From Ochromonadaceae sp. CCMP2298 (taxonomy: Eukaryota > Sar > Synurophyceae > Ochromonadales > Ochromonadaceae): a stretch of DNA of 17,984 nucleotides. The notes under the pieces were generated by a model. The model did no database searches and had not been told where the DNA came from. It was given only the letters and a program-made list of their open reading frames with translations. This document shows positions 1 through 7,679 of the stretch, piece after piece; positions within the stretch are counted from its first letter, which is position 1, and each line of letters begins with the position of its first letter. The stretch lies in contig MU633984.1 of NCBI GenBank assembly GCA_026770595.1, positions 1-17,984 on the forward strand. The letters run 5' to 3'. The position numbers were made by a program, and so were the translations under genes.

Positions 1-2
1 CA

Positions 3-1316
3 AGCACGAACACACTCGGTAAAACGGATTTTACCGACAATATAAACCAGACAACCGCTTCCGCCACTTCGGCATTGAAAAACCTAACGGTTGTAGGTGA
101 TTGTGTGCTTCCAACAATAACATCGCCCTCTATTGATTCTTTGAATTCAAGCATTACTACATTGACGACCAGTTTGGCGGGAAAGGCGAATAACAATGGT
201 TCAATGGAACTAAATTCTATTGTGGGAACGGGGGGAACGGGGGGAACGGGGGGAACGGGGGGAACGAATTATTATATTGATTGGCATGCTCGTAATTCAA
301 CTACAGATTATGACTGTCGTCTCCAAGTTGAAGACGCTCAAACTCCTGGAACAATTGCGACATCTGCGTTGGTATTTACTGGGTCTAATTTGACATTGAA
401 CTCAAGTTTATCGGTGTCGGGGAACATAACGGGACCTACAATTACGGCGATCAATACAAGCATCGATAGACTTAACATTAATAATAATAATTCGTTTTAT
501 CCCAACACATATACTGCAGAATTTCCTAATTCTGGAAATCCATCAAGAGAATTAATAATGACAGCTGCAATAATTAGAACAGACTCTAACTTTAGTAAAA
601 AAATATCATTTAAAGTCCCGGTTTCTGTCGGGGCAACAGGAGCAACCGGTAGAATTTCGCGCGATGGTAATTTTCCAACTTTCCAGGTTTTTAAATCATC
701 GAACAACGCCACTCCCTTTATCAGCGGTATTTGTGGCATTGTAGATGGTTTTATACATACAGTAAATGGTGGTTCTAAAATTTATAATGAATTTATCGTT
801 CAACAATCAGTTGTAAACGAAGACCCGGCATCTTATATGTTTTTAGCAAACCTGACGTGTTTATTTGATGCTGATTCAATAGGACCAGAGGTATACACTG
901 TAAAAATTACAGTCGCATCTGACGGAATATATCCCGAGACACCACCCACCAGATGGTTTCTAAATGCCCCATCCAGAAATAGTACCGGTATTACCCCCTT
1001 TAAACAAGGCACAATCACAGATTTTAATGAATCGAGAATAATCGAACTTAGTGATAATTTTGTGTATCCACCTTTGGATTTTACAGAGTTCAAGACCAAT
1101 ACGATAAAAGTGAACACTTTAAATGTTCAAGATCGTGGAACAATGGATAGTTTAGTTGTTAATGATTTGTATACACAAAATGTTATTAATGTAAGAAACG
1201 GGATGCGTTTCGCACAAACAGCTGGTGGTACTGATTACGGCCACACAATTGAAATATTTTGGGATGGCACCAGGTTACAATTTCACGTAGACGGGATATC
1301 AAAAAAATCCCTCTAA
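3..1316 (+). CDS. Fibre-like surface/structural protein, 5'-truncated by window edge
   Basis: The frame is open from the first bases of the window to TAA at 1314-1316 (about 437 residues visible). The true start is therefore upstream; the TTG at 75 is only an internal codon. The protein is rich in Thr, Ser, Asn and Gly. Its N-terminal part carries degenerate repeats of the type 'PTITxxxxSIDxLN' (two clear copies, around nt 111-150 and 433-475), and it has an exact Gly-Thr-Gly run and a short collagen-like 'GATGATG' at about nt 630-650. The C-terminus is beta-strand-like ('IEIFWDGTRLQFHVDG'). No signal peptide or membrane segment is visible. This composition resembles the long modular fibre or tail-fibre-like proteins of algal giant viruses and phages, so a virion surface fibre is likely. 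The family is inferred from style, not from a diagnostic motif. Confidence 0.6.
   Translation, partial: STNTLGKTDFTDNINQTTASATSALKNLTVVGDCVLPTITSPSIDSLNSSITTLTTSLAGKANNNGSMELNSIVGTGGTGGTGGTGGTNYYIDWHARNSTTDYDCRLQVEDAQTPGTIATSALVFTGSNLTLNSSLSVSGNITGPTITAINTSIDRLNINNNNSFYPNTYTAEFPNSGNPSRELIMTAAIIRTDSNFSKKISFKVPVSVGATGATGRISRDGNFPTFQVFKSSNNATPFISGICGIVDGFIHTVNGGSKIYNEFIVQQSVVNEDPASYMFLANLTCLFDADSIGPEVYTVKITVASDGIYPETPPTRWFLNAPSRNSTGITPFKQGTITDFNESRIIELSDNFVYPPLDFTEFKTNTIKVNTLNVQDRGTMDSLVVNDLYTQNVINVRNGMRFAQTAGGTDYGHTIEIFWDGTRLQFHVDGISKKSL
225..266 (+). repeat. 9-bp in-frame minisatellite (Gly-Thr-Gly)
   Basis: The unit GGAACGGGG is repeated four times without change, followed by a partial fifth copy. 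Each unit encodes Gly-Thr-Gly, so copy-number change keeps the reading frame. It lies between two more complex segments of the fibre-like protein and would form a flexible linker. Confidence 0.95.
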
Positions 1317-1416
1317 GTCCAAATAACGTGGAATGGATCACATGTGAAAACCTTGTCTACCTAGAAATAGGCCCTTGCCCTTGCACTAGTTCGATTAACA
1401 ACATTGTTTGTGTTAT

Positions 1417-1430
1417 AAGATAGTTATCTT
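1417..1430. terminator. Possible short 3' hairpin between fibre gene and next gene
   Basis: AAGATA and TATCTT form a 6-bp inverted repeat separated by two bases, so the usable stem is about five pairs. It lies in the 132-nt gap after the fibre-like gene, 18 nt before the next start codon. It fits the position of a giant-virus 3'-end hairpin, but it is short and AT-rich, so chance is possible. Confidence 0.3.
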
Positions 1431-1448
1431 TTTACCACTACACAGTAA

Positions 1449-2678
1449 ATGACAGAATTGGATTTGAACATATGCAACTACGATGTCGCCGACGTGGAAC
1501 GTTTTTTCCGCATCGATTCGTCTCTCCCGTACACGGGTGTGGACGTTGAACTGAAGGAAACCGAGGTCCGGACTCTTCTTCTCTCATCTGGTCACATAAA
1601 AAAACATCTCAAAAGAGATTTAGTCGTTTTTTTAGAGCAAGCAAAGCGTTTGTTGATCGACAATAAGAACAAAAAGTCGACCACCCACTCCTTCTTTATC
1701 CAGCCAACGGAAAATGTTCTTGTCGCCTCATCTGTTGCGCCGTCTGTTGGCTACACACAAGACACGACTTTTCTCCCGGGAAAGGTGAATCCGATCGACC
1801 GCAGGACGTTAACTCGGTGTCTGTCTGTCGACACCCGGTTTCGTAAAAATCCGTACCAAACGCCCAGTTCCGACTTTGACCTCTCTATCCCGAACAAGAT
1901 CCACAACGTGTCGTCAATCGAGTGTGGGTCGTTCGAAATCGGGGCTCGCGGTATCCCGAACGTGTCGGCGTCGCTGGGCAACGATTTTTTGAATATTTCG
2001 GTCACGACAACAGACGGCAAGGATCACAAAACCGTATTTATTTTACCGACGGGTCATTACACCCAATCTGCGATGATGGTCACCTTTAACAAACTTTTTT
2101 CGCAACAGGAGCACACGCCCTATCTATTTTTACAGATGCAGGCGGATCCATTAAATTCTGGAAAGCTTCTCTTGAATATTGACGAGTCGAAGCCGGAGTT
2201 TAGCAATCAGATCAAGTGTCTTTCTCTCGATTTTACATTGAACAAGTCTGGAGACAAAGATAAGGTAGCCGATTACTTTTCAAAAATGGGTCGCATGTTG
2301 GGGTTTACGCGGCAAAAATACACGGACGAGACTGCCTATCTGTCGGACACGATAATAAATCCGTACGTGTGCATTCCGTATTTTTACCTGGCGATTGAAG
2401 ATTTTCAAAACCGTTCACCAAGCACGTTTGAACCTGCATTCAGTCAAATAAGCACCCCTCAATCGATAGTGGCCCGACTCGTTCCTGAAAATGCGAAAGA
2501 AGGAGAAGAGAGCATTTTACAGCCCTTGAAAATGGTGTCGTTGCCGCGTAAATATTTTGGGCCCGTAGATTTGAATCGTTTCCGTGTGAAGCTGCTGGAT
2601 TCGTACGGACAAGTGATTGACATGAATAACAATGATTACAGTTTTTGTATATTAATAGAGACAATCTACGAGAATTAA
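1449..2678 (+). CDS. Conserved giant-virus virion-type protein (RFR domain)
   Basis: A 409-residue protein with a recognisable two-part architecture. Residues 1-75 start with 'LDLNICNYDVADVERFFRI', matching the short helical, J-domain-like N-terminus seen in many mimivirus-type proteins ('NYsldDll.LFkl'). From residue 114 comes 'NPIDRRTLTRCLSVDTRFRKN', then a beta-rich domain containing 'LSIPNKIHNVSSIECGSFEI'. That combination is a giant-virus lineage marker. As I recall, such proteins are abundant, late-expressed and associated with virions, but no enzymatic activity is known. No signal peptide or membrane segment is visible. The gene follows the fibre-like gene by 132 nt and has no early octamer upstream, which agrees with late expression. 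The family assignment is by pattern recognition and the role in the particle is inference. Confidence 0.75.
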   Translation: MTELDLNICNYDVADVERFFRIDSSLPYTGVDVELKETEVRTLLLSSGHIKKHLKRDLVVFLEQAKRLLIDNKNKKSTTHSFFIQPTENVLVASSVAPSVGYTQDTTFLPGKVNPIDRRTLTRCLSVDTRFRKNPYQTPSSDFDLSIPNKIHNVSSIECGSFEIGARGIPNVSASLGNDFLNISVTTTDGKDHKTVFILPTGHYTQSAMMVTFNKLFSQQEHTPYLFLQMQADPLNSGKLLLNIDESKPEFSNQIKCLSLDFTLNKSGDKDKVADYFSKMGRMLGFTRQKYTDETAYLSDTIINPYVCIPYFYLAIEDFQNRSPSTFEPAFSQISTPQSIVARLVPENAKEGEESILQPLKMVSLPRKYFGPVDLNRFRVKLLDSYGQVIDMNNNDYSFCILIETIYEN

Positions 2679-2715
2679 ACTTGAACAGCGATAAATAAAA
2701 TGGCGTGTAAATGAA

Positions 2716-3135
2716 ATGGAGAATGTTTCGGCGAGTGATTATATGGCTGTGAAGAAGAGACGTACATTAATCGATCTATACCCAAGTTCTGACTCGGGGG
2801 CGTACACTGAAAATAAACAGTATCTGACACTGCAAACGGTTGCAAGCTACGACGGATTTGGTGAGAAAGAGTCCCCCCAGCGTTTTTTGCTTGCGATTCC
2901 GCAGTGCGATTTGGCAGTGTGCCAACCGAAAAGTGTGAAGGACTGTGCGCTCGCCATGTTTGCAGTCCCGAAAATACAGACGGAGCCCTATGTGAAGAAT
3001 CGAATAATTAACTCCTCTTTTTTAACAAATTATTGTATGTCTGCTGAAGAAGGAGGAGGATGTCCTTTTTTGATAGAGGAAGGCGAGCAGAGCGTTTTTT
3101 ATAAAAAGACGGGGATGTTTTTCGGGAAGCAATGA
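2716..3135 (+). CDS. Hypothetical small protein, 139 aa
   Basis: I do not recognise this protein. It starts 37 nt after the virion-type gene on the same strand and is followed at once by a strong hairpin, so the gene boundaries look real. It has a basic N-terminus ('MAVKKRRTLIDLYP'), a central beta-rich segment ('RFLLAIPQCDLAVCQP') and six cysteines, including C-x3-C in 'CDLAVC'. No membrane segment or signal peptide is visible. An alternative start is Met10 at nt 2743. Its place among virion-type genes suggests a late or structural role, but this rests on context only. Confidence 0.6.
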   Translation: MENVSASDYMAVKKRRTLIDLYPSSDSGAYTENKQYLTLQTVASYDGFGEKESPQRFLLAIPQCDLAVCQPKSVKDCALAMFAVPKIQTEPYVKNRIINSSFLTNYCMSAEEGGGCPFLIEEGEQSVFYKKTGMFFGKQ

Positions 3136-3144
3136 TCCATTTAA

Positions 3145-3173
3145 TTTATCCTTTTTTATAAAACAAGGATAAA
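3145..3173 (+). terminator. 3' hairpin after the 139-aa gene
   Basis: TTTATCCTT (3145-3153) and AAGGATAAA (3165-3173) are perfect 9-bp inverted repeats with an 11-nt T/A-rich loop that can add three more pairs. The hairpin starts 10 nt after the TGA and ends 27 nt before the next ATG. This is the position of the palindromes that mark mRNA 3' ends and polyadenylation in mimivirus. The structure is read from sequence; its function is inferred from that known rule. Confidence 0.7.
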
Positions 3174-3200
3174 CGTGTTTCAACAAATCCTCGATAAAGA

Positions 3201-3926
3201 ATGAGTACAATCGTAACCGCATTTGTCACGAAAATAAACGACATTGATTTTCGTGACGAAGAGACATATATCGAATATGGTAAAAAGCTATTGGGTGTAG
3301 ATGTTCCGTGTATCTGCTTTGTAGAACAAAATATTTTCAATAAGTATTTTGTGTCTCTTTCTCTTCCACAGACATGTTTTATATTTTTTGAACGGAAAGA
3401 CAATTATTTGTATGAGTTTATCGACCAAGTAACAGACTTTGATGTGCATACGAATAACCCGACGAAAGACACAGTGGAGTACATGTTTTTACAATGCCAC
3501 AAAACGGAATTTTTGAGACAAGCAGCGCAACGAAACCCGTTTGAAACCACAAACTTTACCTGGGTAGACTTTGGTATTTACCACATGATACGAGAGGAAG
3601 ACGATTTGACGAAAGGAATTGAACATTTGTCTCGCCAGGTGTACTCAAAAATTAGGGTAGCCAGTTGTATTGACCCCAATGAGGCTTGTTGTTCAGATAT
3701 TTATAAACAAGTAGTATGGTTTTTTGCGGGGTCTGTTGTCGGCGGACACAAAGATGTTATCGGTGAATTTGCAGACGTTATGAAGCAACGGTGTATTTCT
3801 CTCATTACAGAGAGAAATCACATAATGTGGGAAATAAACATTTGGTATTTATTGTACCAAGACCACAAGTCGTTGTTCGATCCCTATAGAGCGAACCACA
3901 ATTCCAGTATTTTGATGAATTATTAA
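3201..3926 (+). CDS. WlaTC/HtrL (YibB)-type glycosyltransferase-like protein
   Basis: A 241-residue protein covering the whole HtrL/YibB-type family. It opens with the strand 'TIVTAFVTKIND' (3-14), then 'YIEYGKKLL' (23-31) and 'CICFVEQNIF' (37-46). 'NPTKDTVEYMFLQCHKTEF' (86-104) and 'NPFETTNFTWVDFGIYHMI' (112-130) form the conserved core, followed by 'KIRVASC' (150-156), 'WFFAGSVVGGHKD' (173-185) and 'MWEINIWYLLY' (209-219). It ends 'FDPYRANHNSSI'. These proteins are thought to be GT-A-like sugar transferases; in giant viruses they would act in glycosylation of fibres or other surface proteins. The fibre-like gene upstream is a plausible substrate. Donor and acceptor cannot be read from sequence. 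The family call is secure; catalytic activity is inferred. Confidence 0.85.
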   Translation: MSTIVTAFVTKINDIDFRDEETYIEYGKKLLGVDVPCICFVEQNIFNKYFVSLSLPQTCFIFFERKDNYLYEFIDQVTDFDVHTNNPTKDTVEYMFLQCHKTEFLRQAAQRNPFETTNFTWVDFGIYHMIREEDDLTKGIEHLSRQVYSKIRVASCIDPNEACCSDIYKQVVWFFAGSVVGGHKDVIGEFADVMKQRCISLITERNHIMWEINIWYLLYQDHKSLFDPYRANHNSSILMNY

Positions 3927-3950
3927 TTAATAAAGTTAGAGACAGTGATA

Positions 3951-3968
3951 TTTATATATATATATAAA
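3951..3968. terminator. AT-rich perfect palindrome between genes
   Basis: An 18-nt perfect palindrome (TTTATATAT/ATATATAAA) lies 24 nt after the glycosyltransferase stop and 22 nt before the helicase start. It could be a 3'-end hairpin for the upstream gene or a TATA-like promoter element for the downstream gene. Sequence alone does not decide. Confidence 0.4.
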
Positions 3969-3990
3969 CGAATTTATACATATCTACGAA

Positions 3991-6192
3991 ATGAACGTTC
4001 CCAGTGCGGAACAGCAACATATAATTGACGAAATCAAACTGGGGAAGAATGTTGTGGTCGATGCTTGTGCCGGGTCCGGAAAATCGACCACAATTTTGTC
4101 ATGTGCGATTGCCCTGCCAGAAACAGAGATTCTGCAACTGACATATAACAAAACGTTGAGACATGAAATTCAGGCAACAGTGGAAGAGCTAGACATAGGG
4201 AACATGGCTGTCCATACATACCATAGCCTGGCATGGAATTTTTATCATCAGGACGGTCAGATGGACAATGGAATCCGTCGTATTGTGCGAGATGATTTGC
4301 GACCGAAAATGGAATTGCCCAAGTTCTCTTTGATCGTAATTGATGAGGCGCAGGATATGACTCTCCTGTATTTTTCATTGCTGTTGAAATTCATAAGAGA
4401 CTCTGGATCGATATTTCAAATAATGATAATGGGGGACAAAATGCAAGGTTTGTATGATTTCAAGGGTGCGGACACGCGTTTTTTGACTTTGGGAAGTGCA
4501 TGTTGGCGCGGTCACCCCAATATTCGACATTCAGACTTTGTTTCGTGTACACTGAAGACGTCGTACCGAATAACAGTGCCCATGGCCCGCTTTGTGAACA
4601 ACGCTCTTTTGGGCGATGAGCGACTGTTGGCCGTGAAGGAGGGCGCGCCGGTCGTATTTGTGCGTCGGGAACAGCATTCGAATGCGAAATTCATCGTCGG
4701 CACAGTCGCTCGATTGTTGGCCGAGGGAGACTCTTTTGACGATTTTTATATTTTGGCCGGGTCAGTGAAAGGCAAACTGGTGAAGCTTCTAGAAAATATG
4801 TTGGTTGACCGAGGCATTCCGTGTTTTTTACCAACAATGGAAAACCAAGATCAATTGGACAAACGAATTATTCACAACAAAGTTGTTTTTTCAACCTTTC
4901 ACTCGGTGAAAGGCAGGCAACGCAAACATGTGTTTGTTCTGGGTTTTGATGAGTCATATTTTACATTCTACGCTCGTAATCTGCCCACAAATATTTGTCC
5001 AAACACCCTCTATGTAGGATGCACTCGAGCAATGGAGACGCTGTCTGTGTTTGAAAGATGCGGGTTTGAAACAGACAGTCCCCTACCTTTTTTAAAAATG
5101 AGCCACTTCGATATGAAGAAGCCCGAAGTCGACTACATTCAGTTTCAAGGGACAAGTCAAGGGATGCGGGTTGTCAAACGCGAAAGCAAAAAGGGGCAAA
5201 AGTTTCGCCACAATGTGTCGGTAACTGATCTCATCAAATTCATTTCAGACTCGACGTTGGAAATAATCTCTCCAATAATCGACAGAATCTTCCTGAAGAT
5301 AGATCCCGACACGATGAAACCATTCGATGATCAGGAACGTGAGATAATTTTCAATGACATTGACATAGTTGGTGTTAAGGAGACGTGGTCCGGACACTTT
5401 GAAGACGTATCTGATATAAATGGTATCGCTCTACCCGTAATATTTTACGACCACTTACAAATGGATCAGCAGTCAAATACTCTTCAGAATATAGTGAAAA
5501 CGGCAATGATGGATATACAAGGAGGAAACCACCGGTTCTTACGGGACATGGTCAACGCTATGCCTGTACAATGTACGACAATTTCGGACTACTTGTTCAC
5601 TGCGAATTTGGGGCTTTCTGTGCAAGGAACATTGTATTCAAAACTGAAACAACTCGAGAACGATGAGTACGACTGGATGACGCAAGATGTCGTTGATCAG
5701 TGTGTAGGCCGCTTAGATTCGATTGTCGGTGAGGAGTGTCGGGCCCAGCAGTGGTGTGCGGAGAAAACACTTATATCGCAGAGTGCTGAACTGGACCATT
5801 TTTACATCGACCAATTTGTCTCGGAGATTCTACCAAATGAAAAAGTGTTATATCGAATCGGCGCACGCGTGGATTTAATAACAGAAACTTCAATTTGGGA
5901 AATGAAATGTACATCGAATCTGACGATCGACCACAAAATGCAATTAATTTTGTACGTGTGGATCTGGTATATGACGGTTCACCCATCCAAATGGGATACT
6001 CTAGAACGAAAAGGCTTGTTGTTTAATATAAAGAGCGGAGAACTATTACAATTGTCTGCTCAAATGGACGTGTTAAATTTAGTGGTTGCAGAAATACTGA
6101 AAGATAAATTTAAGGATACGGCGCCCAAATCCGACGAGGAGTTCGTAAAGATGGTTTCTGATGAACAGAACCTCTTTTTTGCTTCGGCTTAA
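3991..6192 (+). CDS. UvrD-type SF1 helicase fused to RecB-like PD-(D/E)XK nuclease
   Basis: A 733-residue protein. The helicase half shows the superfamily 1 motifs in order: Q-motif 'PSAEQQHII' (4-12), Walker A 'ACAGSGKST' (25-33), motif II 'VIDEAQD' (116-122), motif III 'GDKMQGLYDFKGAD' (148-161), motif IV 'TLKTSYRIT' (187-195), motif V 'STFHSVKGRQ' (301-310) and motif VI 'YVGCTRAME' (341-349). The compact layout and the 'TYNKTLRHE' segment recall the FBH1 branch of UvrD-like helicases. After a linker without a recognised domain (about 370-590), the C-terminus carries a RecB-family nuclease core: 'ARVDLI' with D628, 'WEMKCT' with E637 and K639, and 'QLILY' (651-655) as the QxxxY motif. It should unwind DNA 3' to 5' using ATP and cut it, in recombination, repair or DNA degradation. 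All catalytic residues appear present. No early octamer precedes it. Confidence 0.88.
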   Translation: MNVPSAEQQHIIDEIKLGKNVVVDACAGSGKSTTILSCAIALPETEILQLTYNKTLRHEIQATVEELDIGNMAVHTYHSLAWNFYHQDGQMDNGIRRIVRDDLRPKMELPKFSLIVIDEAQDMTLLYFSLLLKFIRDSGSIFQIMIMGDKMQGLYDFKGADTRFLTLGSACWRGHPNIRHSDFVSCTLKTSYRITVPMARFVNNALLGDERLLAVKEGAPVVFVRREQHSNAKFIVGTVARLLAEGDSFDDFYILAGSVKGKLVKLLENMLVDRGIPCFLPTMENQDQLDKRIIHNKVVFSTFHSVKGRQRKHVFVLGFDESYFTFYARNLPTNICPNTLYVGCTRAMETLSVFERCGFETDSPLPFLKMSHFDMKKPEVDYIQFQGTSQGMRVVKRESKKGQKFRHNVSVTDLIKFISDSTLEIISPIIDRIFLKIDPDTMKPFDDQEREIIFNDIDIVGVKETWSGHFEDVSDINGIALPVIFYDHLQMDQQSNTLQNIVKTAMMDIQGGNHRFLRDMVNAMPVQCTTISDYLFTANLGLSVQGTLYSKLKQLENDEYDWMTQDVVDQCVGRLDSIVGEECRAQQWCAEKTLISQSAELDHFYIDQFVSEILPNEKVLYRIGARVDLITETSIWEMKCTSNLTIDHKMQLILYVWIWYMTVHPSKWDTLERKGLLFNIKSGELLQLSAQMDVLNLVVAEILKDKFKDTAPKSDEEFVKMVSDEQNLFFASA

Positions 6193-6220
6193 AAACGGGG
6201 AATACAATTTTATTTTATCG

Positions 6221-7306
6221 ATGGTATATATAAATATGTTAAAAGCAAAGATACGTAAATATCCGAAGACCACCGGGTGTTTGCAAGAAGCGTTTGACAT
6301 AAGCGCACTAAAATCATTCTTGAAAATGCCACAACTGAAAAAAAAGTGTTCTCTTTCACGGGAGTTGGCCGAACGGATTGACGGTGTTGTTTCGGTTGTA
6401 AACAAAACCCTTTCGAATCAATGTTTTACAATTGATGGCGAAAAAGTGAAAAAACTAATTGTCAAATATTATCCAGGTCCACCTAAACTATTATCCAGTG
6501 GGGGGGGCGGTAAAGGAATCATTGGTAGGGTTGGTCACAAGGATGATGGCTTGTCGCCTGTCGGTCGTAGTGATAGTCGCAGTGGTAGTCGTAGCAGTCG
6601 TAGTCGTAGCAGTCGTAGTCGTAGCAGTCGCAGTCGTAGTCGTAGCAGTCGTAGTCGTAGCAGTCGTAGTCGTAGCAGTCGTAGTCGTAGCAGTCGTAGT
6701 CGTACTCGTAGTCGTAGTCGTATCATCGATCAGAATATAGGTTGGGGGATTTTATTTGCGATTCTGTCAATACTCATAATTTATCTTATATCTAAAGAGA
6801 TTCAGGGATTATATGACCTCTTACATGACAATCATGCAGCTAAAACGTTAACAAACGCACTGAGGGATGACGACAAATTACAATATGTACTTAACACACG
6901 TAATTTTCTCGACACGTTTATGAGAAAGTTGGCTGACCAGGGAGGAAAAGAGATTAAGGAATTCACAAAAAACGTTATAGGCACAACTGTCATTAATGTG
7001 AAACACGTTTGTGGAGAAAATTTTGGGTCGTACTTTTTAAATTATAACGGGGCGAGCGATTGCGCGACAAAGGTTGTGCAAGAAAATTTGAAGAGAACCG
7101 CAGAAGATGCTACTAGGTCTATGACGAGAGCAGCAGCGGATCTTAGTCTGTTGTTAGGTGGGTTTAAGACAAGAACTCAAACCATTATAATGATGTTATT
7201 GATGGCTGGCGGCTTTATGAGGCAGACAACCTACTTTCTGCACAGTGCGTACGTGACCCAGCCGCAGCTCAAATTGAAAACGAGAAAGAACAAACGACTG
7301 CACTAA
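6221..7306 (+). CDS. Membrane protein with long Ser-Arg (RS) tract
   Basis: The open frame extends back to 6161, but ATG at 6221 is the first start clear of the helicase gene; ATG at 6236 is also possible. With 6221 the protein has 361 residues. A basic N-terminal domain (1-100, with four cysteines) is followed by a Gly run (93-97), an RS tract (about 116-167) made almost entirely of SR/SSR units, a clear membrane helix ('GWGILFAILSILIIYLI', about 174-190), a helical C-domain with two cysteines (C264, C280), a second hydrophobic stretch (321-329) and a basic tail. I do not recognise the whole protein. RS tracts are classic targets of SR-protein kinases and bind nucleic acid or protein when dephosphorylated, and arginine-rich viral proteins can coat DNA. 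An inner-membrane protein of the virion that contacts the genome core is one idea, but only an inference. Confidence 0.8.
   Translation: MVYINMLKAKIRKYPKTTGCLQEAFDISALKSFLKMPQLKKKCSLSRELAERIDGVVSVVNKTLSNQCFTIDGEKVKKLIVKYYPGPPKLLSSGGGGKGIIGRVGHKDDGLSPVGRSDSRSGSRSSRSRSSRSRSSRSRSRSSRSRSSRSRSSRSRSSRSRTRSRSRIIDQNIGWGILFAILSILIIYLISKEIQGLYDLLHDNHAAKTLTNALRDDDKLQYVLNTRNFLDTFMRKLADQGGKEIKEFTKNVIGTTVINVKHVCGENFGSYFLNYNGASDCATKVVQENLKRTAEDATRSMTRAAADLSLLLGGFKTRTQTIIMMLLMAGGFMRQTTYFLHSAYVTQPQLKLKTRKNKRLH
6566..6721 (+). repeat. SR-encoding minisatellite
   Basis: About 156 bp made of AGTCGT and AGCAGTCGT units, read as Ser-Arg and Ser-Ser-Arg. The near-uniform codon use (AGT/AGC for Ser, CGT for Arg) shows recent growth by slippage rather than old, selected amino-acid bias. 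All changes are multiples of three bases. Confidence 0.95.
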
Positions 7307-7340
7307 TCATCATTGCTTGCAGTGGGTCCGCTTGAGAAAA

Positions 7341-7353
7341 CGTTTGATAAACG
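7341..7353. terminator. Possible short 3' hairpin after RS-tract gene
   Basis: CGTTT and AAACG flank a 3-nt loop, a 5-bp stem 35 nt after the stop codon. The position fits a 3'-end hairpin, but the stem is short. Confidence 0.35.
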
Positions 7354-7402
7354 CAAACATAAATTATAGAACCAGGTCATTGGTGATAATATTTAACATG
7401 TT

Positions 7403-7417
7403 TAGTATAGTATAGTA
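7403..7417 (+). repeat. 5-bp tandem repeat just before a start codon
   Basis: TAGTA is repeated three times, ending 4 nt before the ATG of the small zinc-ribbon gene. It is the only notable element in the 115-nt gap besides the short hairpin. It may act as an AT-rich promoter or 5' leader. Confidence 0.8.
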
Positions 7418-7421
7418 TATT

Positions 7422-7619
7422 ATGGATGCAGAGCGTACTTGGTGTTGCTTCGTGTGTGGGTGCTCAAACACAAATGTGGATTGTCCCGCAACAGGTCTTC
7501 AGAGTGTTCCTACGGCTACTACAATGCGGTTAACATGTGCGAAATGCGGACAAAGGATTGTGTTTGACCGAGGAGGGATATTCAATCAAATCCTCAACAA
7601 ACAATCAAATCGTCCATAG
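7422..7619 (+). CDS. Small zinc-ribbon protein, 65 aa
   Basis: The protein has two CxxC knuckles separated by 26 residues: C9-x2-C12 ('CFVC') and C39-x2-C42 ('CAKC', followed by GQ). This is the pattern of a single zinc ribbon, as in small transcription factors and RNA polymerase subunits of giant viruses; C8, C14 and C21 are extra. The second knuckle, 'LTCAKCGQRIVF', is typical of the ribbon's C-terminal hairpin. There is no other domain. A role in transcription or as an adaptor is plausible, but no known family is recognised. The start at 7422 is the only ATG before the first knuckle and is preceded by an AT-rich repeat. Confidence 0.65.
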   Translation: MDAERTWCCFVCGCSNTNVDCPATGLQSVPTATTMRLTCAKCGQRIVFDRGGIFNQILNKQSNRP

Positions 7620-7679
7620 TCCTTGAGTTGAAATATGTGTAGTATAGGTATAAACATATTTATGGATATTCTTATAACA

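Noticed and set aside
3951-3968. AT palindrome as a replication origin
   Set aside because: A single 18-nt TA run between two genes, without repeats or skew evidence; more likely a terminator or TATA-like element.
6161-6220. N-terminal extension of the RS-tract protein overlapping the helicase stop
   Set aside because: The extra 20 residues overlap the helicase 3' end. ATG 6221 or 6236 avoids this, and such overlaps are not seen elsewhere in the window.
6459-6740. Val/Ala-rich and Leu/Arg-rich open frames on both strands over the RS tract
   Set aside because: They are by-products of the AGTCGT repeat read in other frames; the RS frame continues into well-formed protein on both sides.
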